A stretch of 7,196 bases of DNA from Saprospirales bacterium (GTDB lineage: Bacteria > Bacteroidota > Bacteroidia > Chitinophagales > Saprospiraceae). The stretch lies in assembly GCA_003448025.1 (NCBI GenBank), contig DLXL01000142.1, forward strand, positions 1 to 7,196, in the 5' to 3' direction. A program made the translations under genes and the position numbers. Numbering within the stretch: position 1 is the stretch's first letter; every line of letters begins with the position of its first letter. Of this stretch, positions 1 to 6,213 are shown piece by piece. The notes beneath the pieces are model-generated. The model had not been told where the DNA came from, did not search any database, and was given only the letters and a program-made list of their open reading frames with translations.

Positions 1-144
1 CCCCCCTATCCTTCTATAATCCTGCATACTCCCTCTTATCCTTAATTATCGTCACACGCGTTCTCACTCGATCTCATCCGACATAAAAACCCTTATACTA
101 TCCCCTTCTCAACATTAACCCCCTAAACCCCCATAAACCTCATA
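1..144. other. Non-coding, G-depleted stretch downstream of the Kelch-like gene
   Basis: No convincing reading frame covers this stretch: every frame meets stops, and the longest open run (plus strand, roughly 4-86) gives no recognisable protein. The plus strand is strikingly poor in G, with 6 G against about 57 C in 144 bases, so the strand transcribed from the neighbouring gene is purine-rich and carries runs of G. The skew starts right after the stop codon at 145. The left edge of the window cuts the region, so its full extent and whatever lies beyond it are unknown. Confidence 0.6.
90..132 (-). other. G-run cluster, possible G-quadruplex in the 3' flank
   Basis: On the minus strand four runs of G follow the stop codon of the secreted-protein gene: GGGGG (132-128), GGGGG (123-119), GGGG (105-102) and GGG (92-90). 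The first two are separated by only TTTA, but the later spacers are 13 and 9 bases, longer than in a canonical quadruplex. It could be a weak four-stranded or other purine-rich structure in the 3' end of that transcript, or simply a by-product of the composition skew. Confidence 0.2.
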
Positions 145-936
145 TCATTGCCGGTCAAGTTCATAAACCCTTACCGGCGCTTTTTTCCAGGTATCAGGCA
201 TACATTGGTAAAACACCTTGGATGTATTGCATATTTGGAGCTCATCTACTTCCAGGTAGCCTTCGGTTTTTTTCAGGCTAAACTTGCGGAGTTGGCCCCG
301 GAAATCCCATTCATTGACAGTTAGACAATCCGTAAATTCTTCTTCAATCGGGGTTATTTCCCGACCATTGTACACCAAAAAGTAATCCCCGATTTTTACC
401 AGCGTTCCTTCCGTGATGGCCAGACGGCTATCTGATTCTACCACCTGGAACAGGTTGAGATAATCTTTATAATGCAAAACACTGTCGATCAAGGTTTTAA
501 CCGGAAAGATGGTTAAAGTTGGAAAGGTAGTTTGATATCCCTTGGCCAGGTCATATCCGTATCCCCCCAGCACATAGGCTGTATCATTTTCCATAGTGTA
601 GGCATAATTTACACCGGCAAACTGATCGTCTACAAATGGCGGGAAATAACTAAGCGGAAGAATATAAGTTTTTTGACGTTCATGGTCAATGATGAGCATG
701 TCGCAATTATAAATGGCCTCATCTTCGGGATGCAGTGGATCCAGAAATTTCCCACCTACAATGACTCTGTAATGCTGATAAGCAAAAGTTGCTTCTCCAA
801 CCATAGGAGGCACCTGTGTGCCTTCAAAAGTATATATGGTGGTGGAGTCGGAAAAGCAAACAAATTGTGCCTGCAAAGATGCAAGACTGAGCCAAAACCC
901 GAGAAATAAGAACCGTAAACGCATCATGGAATTCAT
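145..936 (-). CDS. Secreted Kelch-like beta-propeller protein, apparently short
   Basis: Predicted exported protein of 263 residues with unknown function. Residues 1-23 form a signal peptide: Met/Arg-rich start, hydrophobic core FLFLGFWLSLAS, then SLQAQ with likely cleavage after Ala23; Cys27 is not in a lipobox, so this is not an obvious lipoprotein. The mature part is beta-rich, with Kelch-type turns such as TAYVLGGYGYD (about 120-130) and GDYFLVYNGRE (about 183-193). From memory the order of segments (VIVGGK, then YVLGGYGY, then LAITEGTLVKIGDYFLVYNG, then QLRKFSL) resembles the N-terminal half of longer secreted Kelch-repeat proteins of Bacteroidota. The usual C-terminal blades and any sorting tail are absent here, and no continuation is seen past the stop. 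ATGs at codons 4 and 5 are alternative starts; all would keep the signal peptide. A good -7 promoter match lies at 974-981, suggesting a monocistronic gene. The family link is a recollection of pattern, not a search result. Confidence 0.7.
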   Translation of the reverse strand: MNSMMRLRFLFLGFWLSLASLQAQFVCFSDSTTIYTFEGTQVPPMVGEATFAYQHYRVIVGGKFLDPLHPEDEAIYNCDMLIIDHERQKTYILPLSYFPPFVDDQFAGVNYAYTMENDTAYVLGGYGYDLAKGYQTTFPTLTIFPVKTLIDSVLHYKDYLNLFQVVESDSRLAITEGTLVKIGDYFLVYNGREITPIEEEFTDCLTVNEWDFRGQLRKFSLKKTEGYLEVDELQICNTSKVFYQCMPDTWKKAPVRVYELDRQ

Positions 937-973
937 TGAGCTATAAAGTTACGAGTTAAAATAAAAATACCCG

Positions 974-981
974 CAAACATA
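974..981 (-). promoter_or_regulatory. Putative Bacteroidota -7 promoter element for the Kelch-like gene
   Basis: On the minus strand this octamer reads TATGTTTG, an exact match to the TAnnTTTG -7 consensus of the primary sigma factor in Bacteroidota. It lies 37 bases upstream of the start codon at 936, which would give a 5' leader of about 30 bases. No TTG is seen at the expected -33 position, so the call rests on the -7 element alone. Confidence 0.4.
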
Positions 982-1017
982 AGTGCCTGCAGGCTTTCCG
1001 GTAAAGAACCACCCACC

Positions 1018-1050
1018 CCCAGGCATCGCAAGAAATCCTGCGAGCCTGGG
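1018..1050 (-). terminator. Hairpin downstream of the OsmC-family gene
   Basis: CCCAGGC-A-TCGCA (1018-1030) pairs with TGCGAGCCTGGG (1039-1050): 12 base pairs with one bulged A and an 8-base loop. It starts 42 bases after the OsmC stop codon in the direction of transcription, where a terminator would be expected, and before the promoter of the next gene. No run of T follows on the minus strand (GGGGTGGGTGG comes next), so it is not a textbook intrinsic terminator; it may instead protect the 3' end of the transcript. Confidence 0.4.
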
Positions 1051-1091
1051 AATGAAAAGGATGGATCTAAAAACTACATAAACGCTGTATC

Positions 1092-1541
1092 TTAAACCAG
1101 TACCATCACATTTTCAGAAACGGATACCGGACAATTGACCGAATTGGATATCAGACAATACTTGTGAGCCTTTTCTATGATCGTAATTGCCTTGGCTTCA
1201 TCATCATAGTTCGAAACGGTAATGATCGGATTTAGCATCACACCTGTAAACCGATACCGGCCTTCCACCAGCGCTACCGTTCCACTTGCTTCACATTCAA
1301 TGGACACAGGCTGCATTTTAAACCGATCACACAAGGCCTGATAAGTATTCACATAACAGCCAGCTATGGATGCCAGGAAAAAAGTTTCGGGCGACCAAAC
1401 CCCGGCGATACCATGCGGGAATTCAGGCGGGGTGGCACATTCAATCGACGTTTCTACCTCGGCTGCTGTAATTCTGGAAATTCGGTTCTCATTCTGAACC
1501 GCTTTTACCCTATAATCAAACTGTACCTCATTGTTTTCCAT
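1092..1541 (-). CDS. OsmC-family protein (predicted thiol peroxidase type)
   Basis: A 149-residue cytoplasmic protein of the OsmC/Ohr superfamily, whose characterised members reduce organic or other hydroperoxides with a pair of cysteines. Counting from the chosen start, the first hallmark is PETFFLASIAGC with Glu51 and Cys62; the second is AHKYCLISNSVNCPV with Cys129, which aligns with the second catalytic cysteine, while Cys71 and Cys137 are extra. The CLISNSVN form suggests the broad OsmC-like group rather than classical Ohr, so the substrate is open. The frame can be extended nine codons upstream to 1568, but the ATG at 1541 (MENNEVQFDYRV) starts where the family fold begins and is preferred. 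No strong ribosome binding site precedes either start. The gap of 98 bases from the upstream phosphotransferase gene, with an inverted repeat in it, argues for a separate unit. The family assignment is solid; the physiological role is inferred. Confidence 0.88.
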   Translation of the reverse strand: MENNEVQFDYRVKAVQNENRISRITAAEVETSIECATPPEFPHGIAGVWSPETFFLASIAGCYVNTYQALCDRFKMQPVSIECEASGTVALVEGRYRFTGVMLNPIITVSNYDDEAKAITIIEKAHKYCLISNSVNCPVSVSENVMVLV

Positions 1542-1570
1542 AAACTTACTGGTTGAATTCCGGTACAAAT

Positions 1571-1622
1571 TTGGCAGGGTTTAAGGGGATGATAAGATGA
1601 TCAAGATCATATTCGCTGCCAA
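1571..1622. repeat. Nested inverted repeat in the gap upstream of the OsmC-family gene
   Basis: TTGGCAG (1571-1577) is matched by CTGCCAA (1616-1622), and between them ATGATC-AA-GATCAT forms a second dyad at 1597-1610. The whole lies between the stop of the phosphotransferase gene (1640) and the OsmC start (1541), about 30 bases before that start. It could be an operator for a dimeric regulator of a peroxide-response gene or a 3'-end structure of the upstream transcript. No exact -7 promoter element was found in this gap. Confidence 0.3.
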
Positions 1623-1639
1623 TTGTAATCAATATCTAT

Positions 1640-2644
1640 TCAAAAGCCCACTAGATCAAGCATATATCGCTTCAAGAGTGCCCAATAGGAGCGTGCCACC
1701 CTGGCCTGCTCCTGACTGTAATGCTGACGTAAACTCAGGAGTGTAACCTTTAGTCGAACATTGGCGCGGTATGCTTTAAAATACGTAAACAGAATATCGT
1801 CTTCCAACTGTTCAAAACAACGCCAATGTCTCCTATATGCTTCCAAAAAGGATTCCGCCAAATCTACGCTACCATGAAATTCCAGATCCATACACAAAAA
1901 CGCCAGTTCATTCAACACATCGGTTTGACGCAGATGAGGATTAAATTCTATGCAATCAAACACCACCGGAATGGAGGCTTCTGGCAAAAAGATATTTCTG
2001 GAATGTAAATCACCATGCCCGTCTACCCAAAAGCCTGCCAGCAGGCGCCTTTCCAAATGTGCCGTCTGGGCTTGAAGAAATGCGGGCACCGCTTTTTCCC
2101 AGGCTTCCAGCAAGTCTGCAGCATCCGGGCATTCCAACGTATACAGATCCGCTTTAAAGGCAAATAAATCGGCAAAATCATGAATGTCTTCATCCGGCTG
2201 ATAATGGTGATCAGCCGGTAACTGATGGTTTTGATGGAAAGATGCCAGCAAACTTGCCAGTAGCTCCATGTGATGTTCCTGCACGATTCCGGCCTCCAAC
2301 ATTCTATCCATCTCAAATTGATTATCCATGCGATGCATTTGCAAAGCATAATCAACCACCAATCCCTCATCAGAACCTATTCCGGTCTCTGTTACTGGTA
2401 ACACCCCTATATACATTTGAGGAGACAAACGAGCATTGAGCCGAAACTCTTCTTCGCAAAAGTGTTTGCGCAAAGGGAGGGTACTAAAGTCCAGAAAATC
2501 GAACTTGAGCGTTTTTTTAAGTTTATAGGCAAACTGATCAGTCAGGATCACCCAGGATATATGGGTCTCCACCAGCGAAACGCCGGAAGCCGGACCCGGG
2601 AAAAGGCCCAGATCTACCAACCTATGAATCATTTCACTGGTCAT
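1640..2644 (-). CDS. APH-fold phosphotransferase-like protein (COG2187 type)
   Basis: A 334-residue protein of the aminoglycoside-phosphotransferase/protein-kinase-like fold. The N-terminal part holds VETHISWVILTDQFAYKLKK (about 25-44), whose lysines are candidates for nucleotide contact, followed by DFLDFSTLPLRKHFCEEEFRLN. The catalytic loop is HGDLHSRN (210-217) with Asp212 and Asn217, and the metal-binding position is FDCIEFN with Asp230. These match the uncharacterised COG2187 group, not genuine aminoglycoside-resistance enzymes, so no resistance role should be read into it. In many bacteria this domain is fused to a C-terminal P-loop kinase domain of COG0645 type; here that partner is the separate gene immediately upstream, overlapping by four bases (2641-2644, ATGA), which points to translational coupling. 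Length is about that of the domain alone. The substrate is unknown. Family call is confident, function is not. Confidence 0.85.
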   Translation of the reverse strand: MTSEMIHRLVDLGLFPGPASGVSLVETHISWVILTDQFAYKLKKTLKFDFLDFSTLPLRKHFCEEEFRLNARLSPQMYIGVLPVTETGIGSDEGLVVDYALQMHRMDNQFEMDRMLEAGIVQEHHMELLASLLASFHQNHQLPADHHYQPDEDIHDFADLFAFKADLYTLECPDAADLLEAWEKAVPAFLQAQTAHLERRLLAGFWVDGHGDLHSRNIFLPEASIPVVFDCIEFNPHLRQTDVLNELAFLCMDLEFHGSVDLAESFLEAYRRHWRCFEQLEDDILFTYFKAYRANVRLKVTLLSLRQHYSQEQARVARSYWALLKRYMLDLVGF

Positions 2645-3129
2645 ACCAAGTATTGAAGAATTTTATGTGCTGCGCTTTCCGGTGTTTCCAGTTCACTATC
2701 TAACACCAAATGCTCCCCTGGCAAGGCTTCAAACTGACTTCTGATCTTTTCATACACAGCAAAATCTGCTTCACTATCCGGCCTTGGTTTGCTTAATCGT
2801 TCCTGCAAGATACGTTCGCTTGCTTTTATTTCCACCCATTTTAACGGAACTTCATTTGCATATGCAAGGATTTCAAAGGGGGCTCTGATACTTTGCTGAT
2901 AAAATGTGCTGTCTACCACCACTGTTTTACCCTTTTTCAAGGCCATTTCCGTTTGCTCCAGCAAAGCATCATACACTCGCTTTTTGTCCTCCTGCGAATA
3001 ATGCCCCAACAAACCAAGCTCTTTGCGCATTACATCGCTGTTCAGATGCACAGCTCCACTCAGCTTGGCGAACGCCCTTGCTATGGTGGTTTTGCCGGTA
3101 CCCGGTAAGCCTGCAATAAGTATCAACAT
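2641..3129 (-). CDS. Small P-loop kinase (COG0645-type ATP-binding protein)
   Basis: A 162-residue P-loop NTPase with the build of a small-molecule kinase. Walker A is GLPGTGKT at residues 7-14 directly after the first strand; HLNSDVMRKEL (28-38) resembles a substrate-binding segment; the second strand KTVVVDSTF (68-76) supplies Asp73; and ERLSKPRPDSEADFAVYEKI (about 110-129) with its arginines looks like the lid. This is the domain usually fused after the COG2187 APH-like domain. Here it is free-standing and comes first, coupled by an ATGA overlap to that partner. It starts 12 bases after the hemN stop, so hemN, this gene and the phosphotransferase probably share a transcript. A weak purine stretch (CAAGG) lies directly before the ATG. 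Substrate and biological role are unknown; cooperation with the neighbour is an inference from fusion and coupling. Confidence 0.85.
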   Translation of the reverse strand: MLILIAGLPGTGKTTIARAFAKLSGAVHLNSDVMRKELGLLGHYSQEDKKRVYDALLEQTEMALKKGKTVVVDSTFYQQSIRAPFEILAYANEVPLKWVEIKASERILQERLSKPRPDSEADFAVYEKIRSQFEALPGEHLVLDSELETPESAAHKILQYLV

Positions 3130-3141
3130 CCTTGATGGGTT

Positions 3142-4476
3142 TTATACTGCCTGACTAAACACCCTTCCTGTGGGAACTTTCCCCCAATAGCGCTCATCAA
3201 AAGCGAGACAAATATTGCGCAAAAATCCTTTTCCGATATCGGTCACTTTTACCCCATTCGGTCCTACTACCACCAGACCGTCTGCAATGGGTTCTGCCAG
3301 TCTGGCCAATATCTTATCTCTCTGATCTTCTTGCTGCCAGGAGGTTTGGTACCGGCACATGAGGTTTAATATATGCTGGCGTATCAACTGATCTTCCTGA
3401 GAAAGCAGGTGACCGCGCTGCAAGGGCAGATGACCTGACGCAACGGCCGTTTCATACGCTGCCACTGTTTTAATATTTTGGGCAAAAGCGGTAAATGTGT
3501 CTCCGATAGCAGAAGCTCCCAATCCAATACTCAAAGGGGTAAAAAACGGGGTATATCCCATGAAATTCCGGTGCAAAATTCCGGATTGAGCGGATTGAAA
3601 AAGGGCATCTTTTCCCAGGGAAAAATGGTCCATCCCAACGTCATGGTACCCTGACTCTTCCCAAATGCGTTTACCGGTTTCATATAAAGCCCGCTTGGCG
3701 ACAGTGTCAGGCAAATCATTTTCATCAAAGGCCCGCTGGCCATTTTTCATCCATGGAACGTGGGCATAGCTGTAAAAGGCGATACGGTCCGGCATCCATT
3801 TTTGAATCCAGGCCATGGTTTTGCGGATATGCTCCTGTTTCTGGAAGGGCAGCCCGAAAATCAGATCCATATTGACAGATTCATAGCCAATTTCCCGGGC
3901 AGCATCTGTTACGTATTGTACTTGCTCAACGGTTTGAAAACGATTGATCACACGCAAAATATCTTCATCTACATCCTGCACTCCCACACTGATACGCCGG
4001 AATCCAAGTGAAAACAGGGTTTCCAAATGTTCCCGGGTGGTGCTGGCCGGGTGAGCCTCAAAACTGAATTCATGATCTTCAGCAACCTCAACGGTTGCCA
4101 GTAATCCATCTAGCAACTGTTTGAGGTTATCCGGATGAAAAAAAGTGGGTGTGCCACCTCCAAAGTGCAATTCCGTCAGAACCGGCTTTCCCGGAAATTG
4201 CTCCTGATACATGGCCCATTCCGCCAGAACAGATTGAATATAAGGCGACTCAACGGCATGATTGCGGGTAATGTGCTTATTACAACCGCAATAGGTGCAA
4301 AGCTTCTCACAAAAAGGCAAATGCACATACAAACTTAAACGTCTGTCTTTTTCAAAAACCCTGACCACATGGTGCATCCATTCAGACTCATTCATCTGAT
4401 CTGTCTCCCAATAGGGAACGGTTGGATAACTGGTGTATCGCGGCGCCGGGATATCGTATTTTTCGAGTAAGGTCAT
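3142..4476 (-). CDS. hemN: Oxygen-independent coproporphyrinogen III oxidase (dehydrogenase)
   Basis: Radical SAM enzyme that decarboxylates two propionate groups of coproporphyrinogen III to give protoporphyrinogen IX in haem biosynthesis without oxygen; cytoplasmic. The 444 residues are close to the usual 450-460. The N-terminal PRYTSYPTVPYW (12-23) is typical of true HemN. The cluster motif is CEKLCTYCGC, with Cys56, Cys60 and Cys63 as the CxxxCxxC ligands of the 4Fe-4S cluster and Cys65 as the extra HemN cysteine; this and the N-terminal motif separate it from HemW-like homologues. HFGGGTPTF (104-112) is the SAM-contacting glycine motif, and ISVGVQDVDEDILRVINRFQT follows. The start at 4476 fits the family N-terminus; no ribosome binding site is visible because the 5' flank is entirely the palindromic element, which ends at 4478. 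Two small kinase-like genes follow closely. No FNR-type site is visible upstream. Identity is very secure. Confidence 0.97.
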   Translation of the reverse strand: MTLLEKYDIPAPRYTSYPTVPYWETDQMNESEWMHHVVRVFEKDRRLSLYVHLPFCEKLCTYCGCNKHITRNHAVESPYIQSVLAEWAMYQEQFPGKPVLTELHFGGGTPTFFHPDNLKQLLDGLLATVEVAEDHEFSFEAHPASTTREHLETLFSLGFRRISVGVQDVDEDILRVINRFQTVEQVQYVTDAAREIGYESVNMDLIFGLPFQKQEHIRKTMAWIQKWMPDRIAFYSYAHVPWMKNGQRAFDENDLPDTVAKRALYETGKRIWEESGYHDVGMDHFSLGKDALFQSAQSGILHRNFMGYTPFFTPLSIGLGASAIGDTFTAFAQNIKTVAAYETAVASGHLPLQRGHLLSQEDQLIRQHILNLMCRYQTSWQQEDQRDKILARLAEPIADGLVVVGPNGVKVTDIGKGFLRNICLAFDERYWGKVPTGRVFSQAV

Positions 4477-4480
4477 GTTT

Positions 4481-4512
4481 AGTGTTTGAGTGTTTGGGTG
4501 GTTGGGTGTTTG
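4481..4512 (+). repeat. Four tandem octamers in the hemN-proximal arm
   Basis: Four head-to-tail 8-base units, AGTGTTTG, AGTGTTTG, GGTGGTTG and GGTGTTTG, make up most of the left arm of the palindrome. The third and fourth units carry the substitutions responsible for two of the three mismatches between the arms. Confidence 0.85.
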
Positions 4513-4576
4513 AGTTGGCGTGCGGCTGGGTATTTAGGAAGGCTGACGCCTTTGGGAAGTAATCTTCGCTGAATGC

Positions 4577-4591
4577 CGGAATGATATTCCG
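4577..4591. repeat. Small perfect hairpin in the centre of the palindrome
   Basis: CGGAAT and ATTCCG pair perfectly around the three-base spacer GAT. It lies in the central part that the long arms do not pair. Confidence 0.6.
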
Positions 4592-4629
4592 ACTCTTTGC
4601 TTGTGTGCTTGAATGGTATTTTGGGTTAA

Positions 4630-4650
4630 AGATCATTTTTTGAACGATCT
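4630..4650 (-). repeat. Second small hairpin in the centre of the palindrome
   Basis: On the minus strand AGATCGTT pairs with AATGATCT (eight pairs, one a G-U wobble) around a five-base A-rich loop. The wobble works only in minus-strand RNA, the direction in which both flanking genes are transcribed; on the plus strand that position is an A-C mismatch. No T-run follows, so it is not a clear intrinsic terminator. Confidence 0.45.
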
Positions 4651-4706
4651 CTCCCGCTCATTTCAATTGGCGTCAGCCTTCAAACACATACAGCCGAACG
4701 CCAACT

Positions 4707-4738
4707 CAAACACTCAAACACCCAAACACTCAAACACT
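4707..4738 (-). repeat. Four tandem octamers in the tnaA-proximal arm
   Basis: Read on the minus strand the units are AGTGTTTG, AGTGTTTG, GGTGTTTG and AGTGTTTG, in the same number and phase as in the other arm. The tnaA stop codon (4730-4732) falls inside the array, so the end of that reading frame is repeat-derived. Confidence 0.85.
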
Positions 4739-6112
4739 AAAAAACCCAAACCTGGCTGTAAAATGCCTTAGGAAAGGCGGTTCATAAACTATTTTATACC
4801 CTGTCTTCTTATCCCGATGTTTGACCAGTTCGCTAAATGCTTCTGCCACATAATCCAAATGACTTTGAGTATAAACCCGTCGCGGTATAGCCAGACGTAC
4901 CAGATCCATATTGGCCGGAATAAGTTTGCCGGCTTCATCATATTTACCAAACATGACGGAGCCAATTTCACAACAACGTATCCCACCTATTAAGTATAGT
5001 TCACAAGCCAATACCTGGCCGGGATACTGATCCAGAGGTATCTCCGGAGAAAAAGCTCTGGCATCTACATAGACAGCATGTCCCCCGGCAGGGCGCATGA
5101 TCGGTATTCCTAAGGCGTGAAGTTTATAGGCCAGATAGGCGGTACTTTTTATCCTGTAGTTCAAATAATCCGACTCAAATACTTCATCAAGACCTATTGC
5201 AATGGCCTCCATATCGCGCCCGGATAATCCACCGTAGGTGGAGAAGCCCTCAGTAACGATCAATACAGTCCTGCACTGAACCGCCAGATCCAAATCCCTT
5301 AAAGCCAAAAAACCGCCCATATTCACGAGGGCATCTTTTTTGGCGCTCATGATGCAGCCATCAGCCAGTGCAAACATTTCCTGCGCAATCTGACGGTAGG
5401 TTTTATCCTCAAAACCCGACTCCCGGTGTTTAATATACCAGGCATTTTCCGCAACACGGCATGCATCAAGGATTAATCGCGTGCCATATTTCTTACAAAT
5501 GGCTGATACAGCTCGGGCATTCCCCATACTTACCGGCTGGCCACCACCACTATTATTAGTTACCGTTAAAATAACTGCTGCTATGGCCTCCGGTCCGTAA
5601 TGCTGGATTTGCTCTTCTAGTTTTTGCAAGTCCAGATTGCCTTTAAATGGATGTTCGAGGGATGGGTCAGCATTTTCCGGGATCGGACAATCTATGGCAG
5701 TTGCCCCGGAAAATTCAATATTCGCTCGGGTGGTATCAAAATGAGTATTACTGATGAATACCCGCCCGGGGCCACCAATACGGGTATACAGGAGATGCTC
5801 TGCTGCACGACCTTGGTGTGTGGGCAAAACATACGGACAGCCCGTGAGGTCCTGAACAGCTTTCTCCATTCTTAGCCAACTGGATGCTCCGGCATAACTT
5901 TCATCGCCTCTCATTATACCGGCCCATTGTTCGCTGCTCATGGCAGAGGTACCACTATCGGTCAGCAAGTCGATGATCACCTCATTGGAATGTAATAAAA
6001 ACGGATTGTAATGGGCATTTTGGAGATACTTTACTCTTTCTTCAGGAGTAGTCAGACGTATACGCTCAACCGTTTTGATTCGGAAGGGCTCTATGATCGT
6101 TTTGAATTGCAT
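4730..6112 (-). CDS. tnaA: Tryptophanase (L-tryptophan indole-lyase)
   Basis: PLP-dependent beta-eliminating lyase that splits L-tryptophan into indole, pyruvate and ammonia; cytoplasmic, normally a homotetramer. Numbered from the chosen start, visible family features are EPFRIKTVE near the N-terminus, LLTDSG (49-54), GDESYAG with Tyr73, PTHQGR (97-102), Asp216 in LDACR, the PLP lysine Lys259 in MSAKKD, and His450 in LRHFTAR. HFDTT with Asp126 carries the aspartate characteristic of tryptophanase, where tyrosine phenol-lyase has threonine. CCEIGS carries Ile383 where tyrosine phenol-lyase has an arginine, so tryptophanase is favoured. The frame opens six codons earlier with GTG at 6130; the ATG at 6112 matches the length of known N-termini (MxxFKxxxEPFRI) and is preferred. 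The C-terminus after LRHFTARF reads GFFSV, its last three residues and stop lying inside the adjoining palindrome. At least 83 bases separate it from deoD, with no sign of a TnaC-like leader peptide. Identity is secure. Confidence 0.96.
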   Translation of the reverse strand: MQFKTIIEPFRIKTVERIRLTTPEERVKYLQNAHYNPFLLHSNEVIIDLLTDSGTSAMSSEQWAGIMRGDESYAGASSWLRMEKAVQDLTGCPYVLPTHQGRAAEHLLYTRIGGPGRVFISNTHFDTTRANIEFSGATAIDCPIPENADPSLEHPFKGNLDLQKLEEQIQHYGPEAIAAVILTVTNNSGGGQPVSMGNARAVSAICKKYGTRLILDACRVAENAWYIKHRESGFEDKTYRQIAQEMFALADGCIMSAKKDALVNMGGFLALRDLDLAVQCRTVLIVTEGFSTYGGLSGRDMEAIAIGLDEVFESDYLNYRIKSTAYLAYKLHALGIPIMRPAGGHAVYVDARAFSPEIPLDQYPGQVLACELYLIGGIRCCEIGSVMFGKYDEAGKLIPANMDLVRLAIPRRVYTQSHLDYVAEAFSELVKHRDKKTGYKIVYEPPFLRHFTARFGFFSV

Positions 6113-6213
6113 GGAAAAGTTGTTGAGCACAGCCCATTTAGAGGAAAGCCTTTAAAGCCTCAAAGGGGCCTGCTGGTGAAAGCAGTTCAAACTTTTGTTT
6201 AGGTTTTTCTTAC

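Larger units (their letters stand above)
4478..4741. repeat. Large imperfect palindrome filling the tnaA-hemN gap (MITE/REP-like)
   Basis: The outer arms 4478-4528 and 4691-4741 are inverted copies matching at 48 of 51 positions. After nine poorly matching bases on each side comes a perfect 13-base inner pair, GAAGGCTGACGCC (4538-4550) against GGCGTCAGCCTTC (4669-4681). The equal spacing makes two continuous 73-nt arms with about 64 matches, around a 118-base centre that itself holds smaller hairpins. It covers the complete space between the two genes: its right end encodes the last three residues and stop of tnaA, and its left end stops one base before the hemN start codon. It has no room for a transposase. 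The structure fits a non-autonomous mobile or REP-type palindrome, or a strong RNA structure acting as a bidirectional terminator or as a control on hemN. No clear target-site duplication is visible at the ends. I do not recognise it as a named family. Confidence 0.85.

Noticed and set aside
532..909. Plus-strand open frame of 125 codons antisense to the secreted Kelch-like protein
   Set aside because: The minus-strand frame has a signal peptide, an upstream promoter match and a family-like segment order. The antisense product shows nothing recognisable.
985..994. GCCTGCAGGC perfect 10-base palindrome upstream of the Kelch-like gene promoter
   Set aside because: Too short to claim as an operator, and there is no second copy nearby.
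1640..2644. Aminoglycoside-resistance gene
   Set aside because: The HGDLH and FDCIEFN motifs and the ETHISW...AYKLKK N-terminus fit the uncharacterised COG2187 group rather than known resistance enzymes.
1826..2656. Several open frames of 60-115 codons inside the APH-like gene on both strands
   Set aside because: They are out-of-frame readings of a well-supported gene and their products are rich in Trp, Cys or His with no motif.
4388..4636. Open frame of 82 codons on the minus strand across the hemN start and palindrome
   Set aside because: It overlaps the beginning of hemN in another frame and its other half is translated repeat (NTQP/NSNT-type residues from the octamers). There is no family resemblance.
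4478..4741. CRISPR array from the tandem octamers
   Set aside because: Units are only 8 bases, directly adjacent without spacers, and arranged as inverted arms.
4730..6112. Tyrosine phenol-lyase instead of tryptophanase
   Set aside because: Parts such as AMSxxQWAG look phenol-lyase-like, but the indole-site aspartate (HFDTT) and the Ile in CCEIGS are tryptophanase features.
6113..6130. GTG start six codons upstream for tnaA
   Set aside because: Known tryptophanases begin about 11 residues before the PFR motif, which fits the ATG at 6112. The extra residues VLNNFS have no counterpart.
6170..6185. CTGCT/AGCAG stem downstream of deoD as a terminator
   Set aside because: Only five base pairs with no T-run after it in the direction of transcription; easily found by chance.
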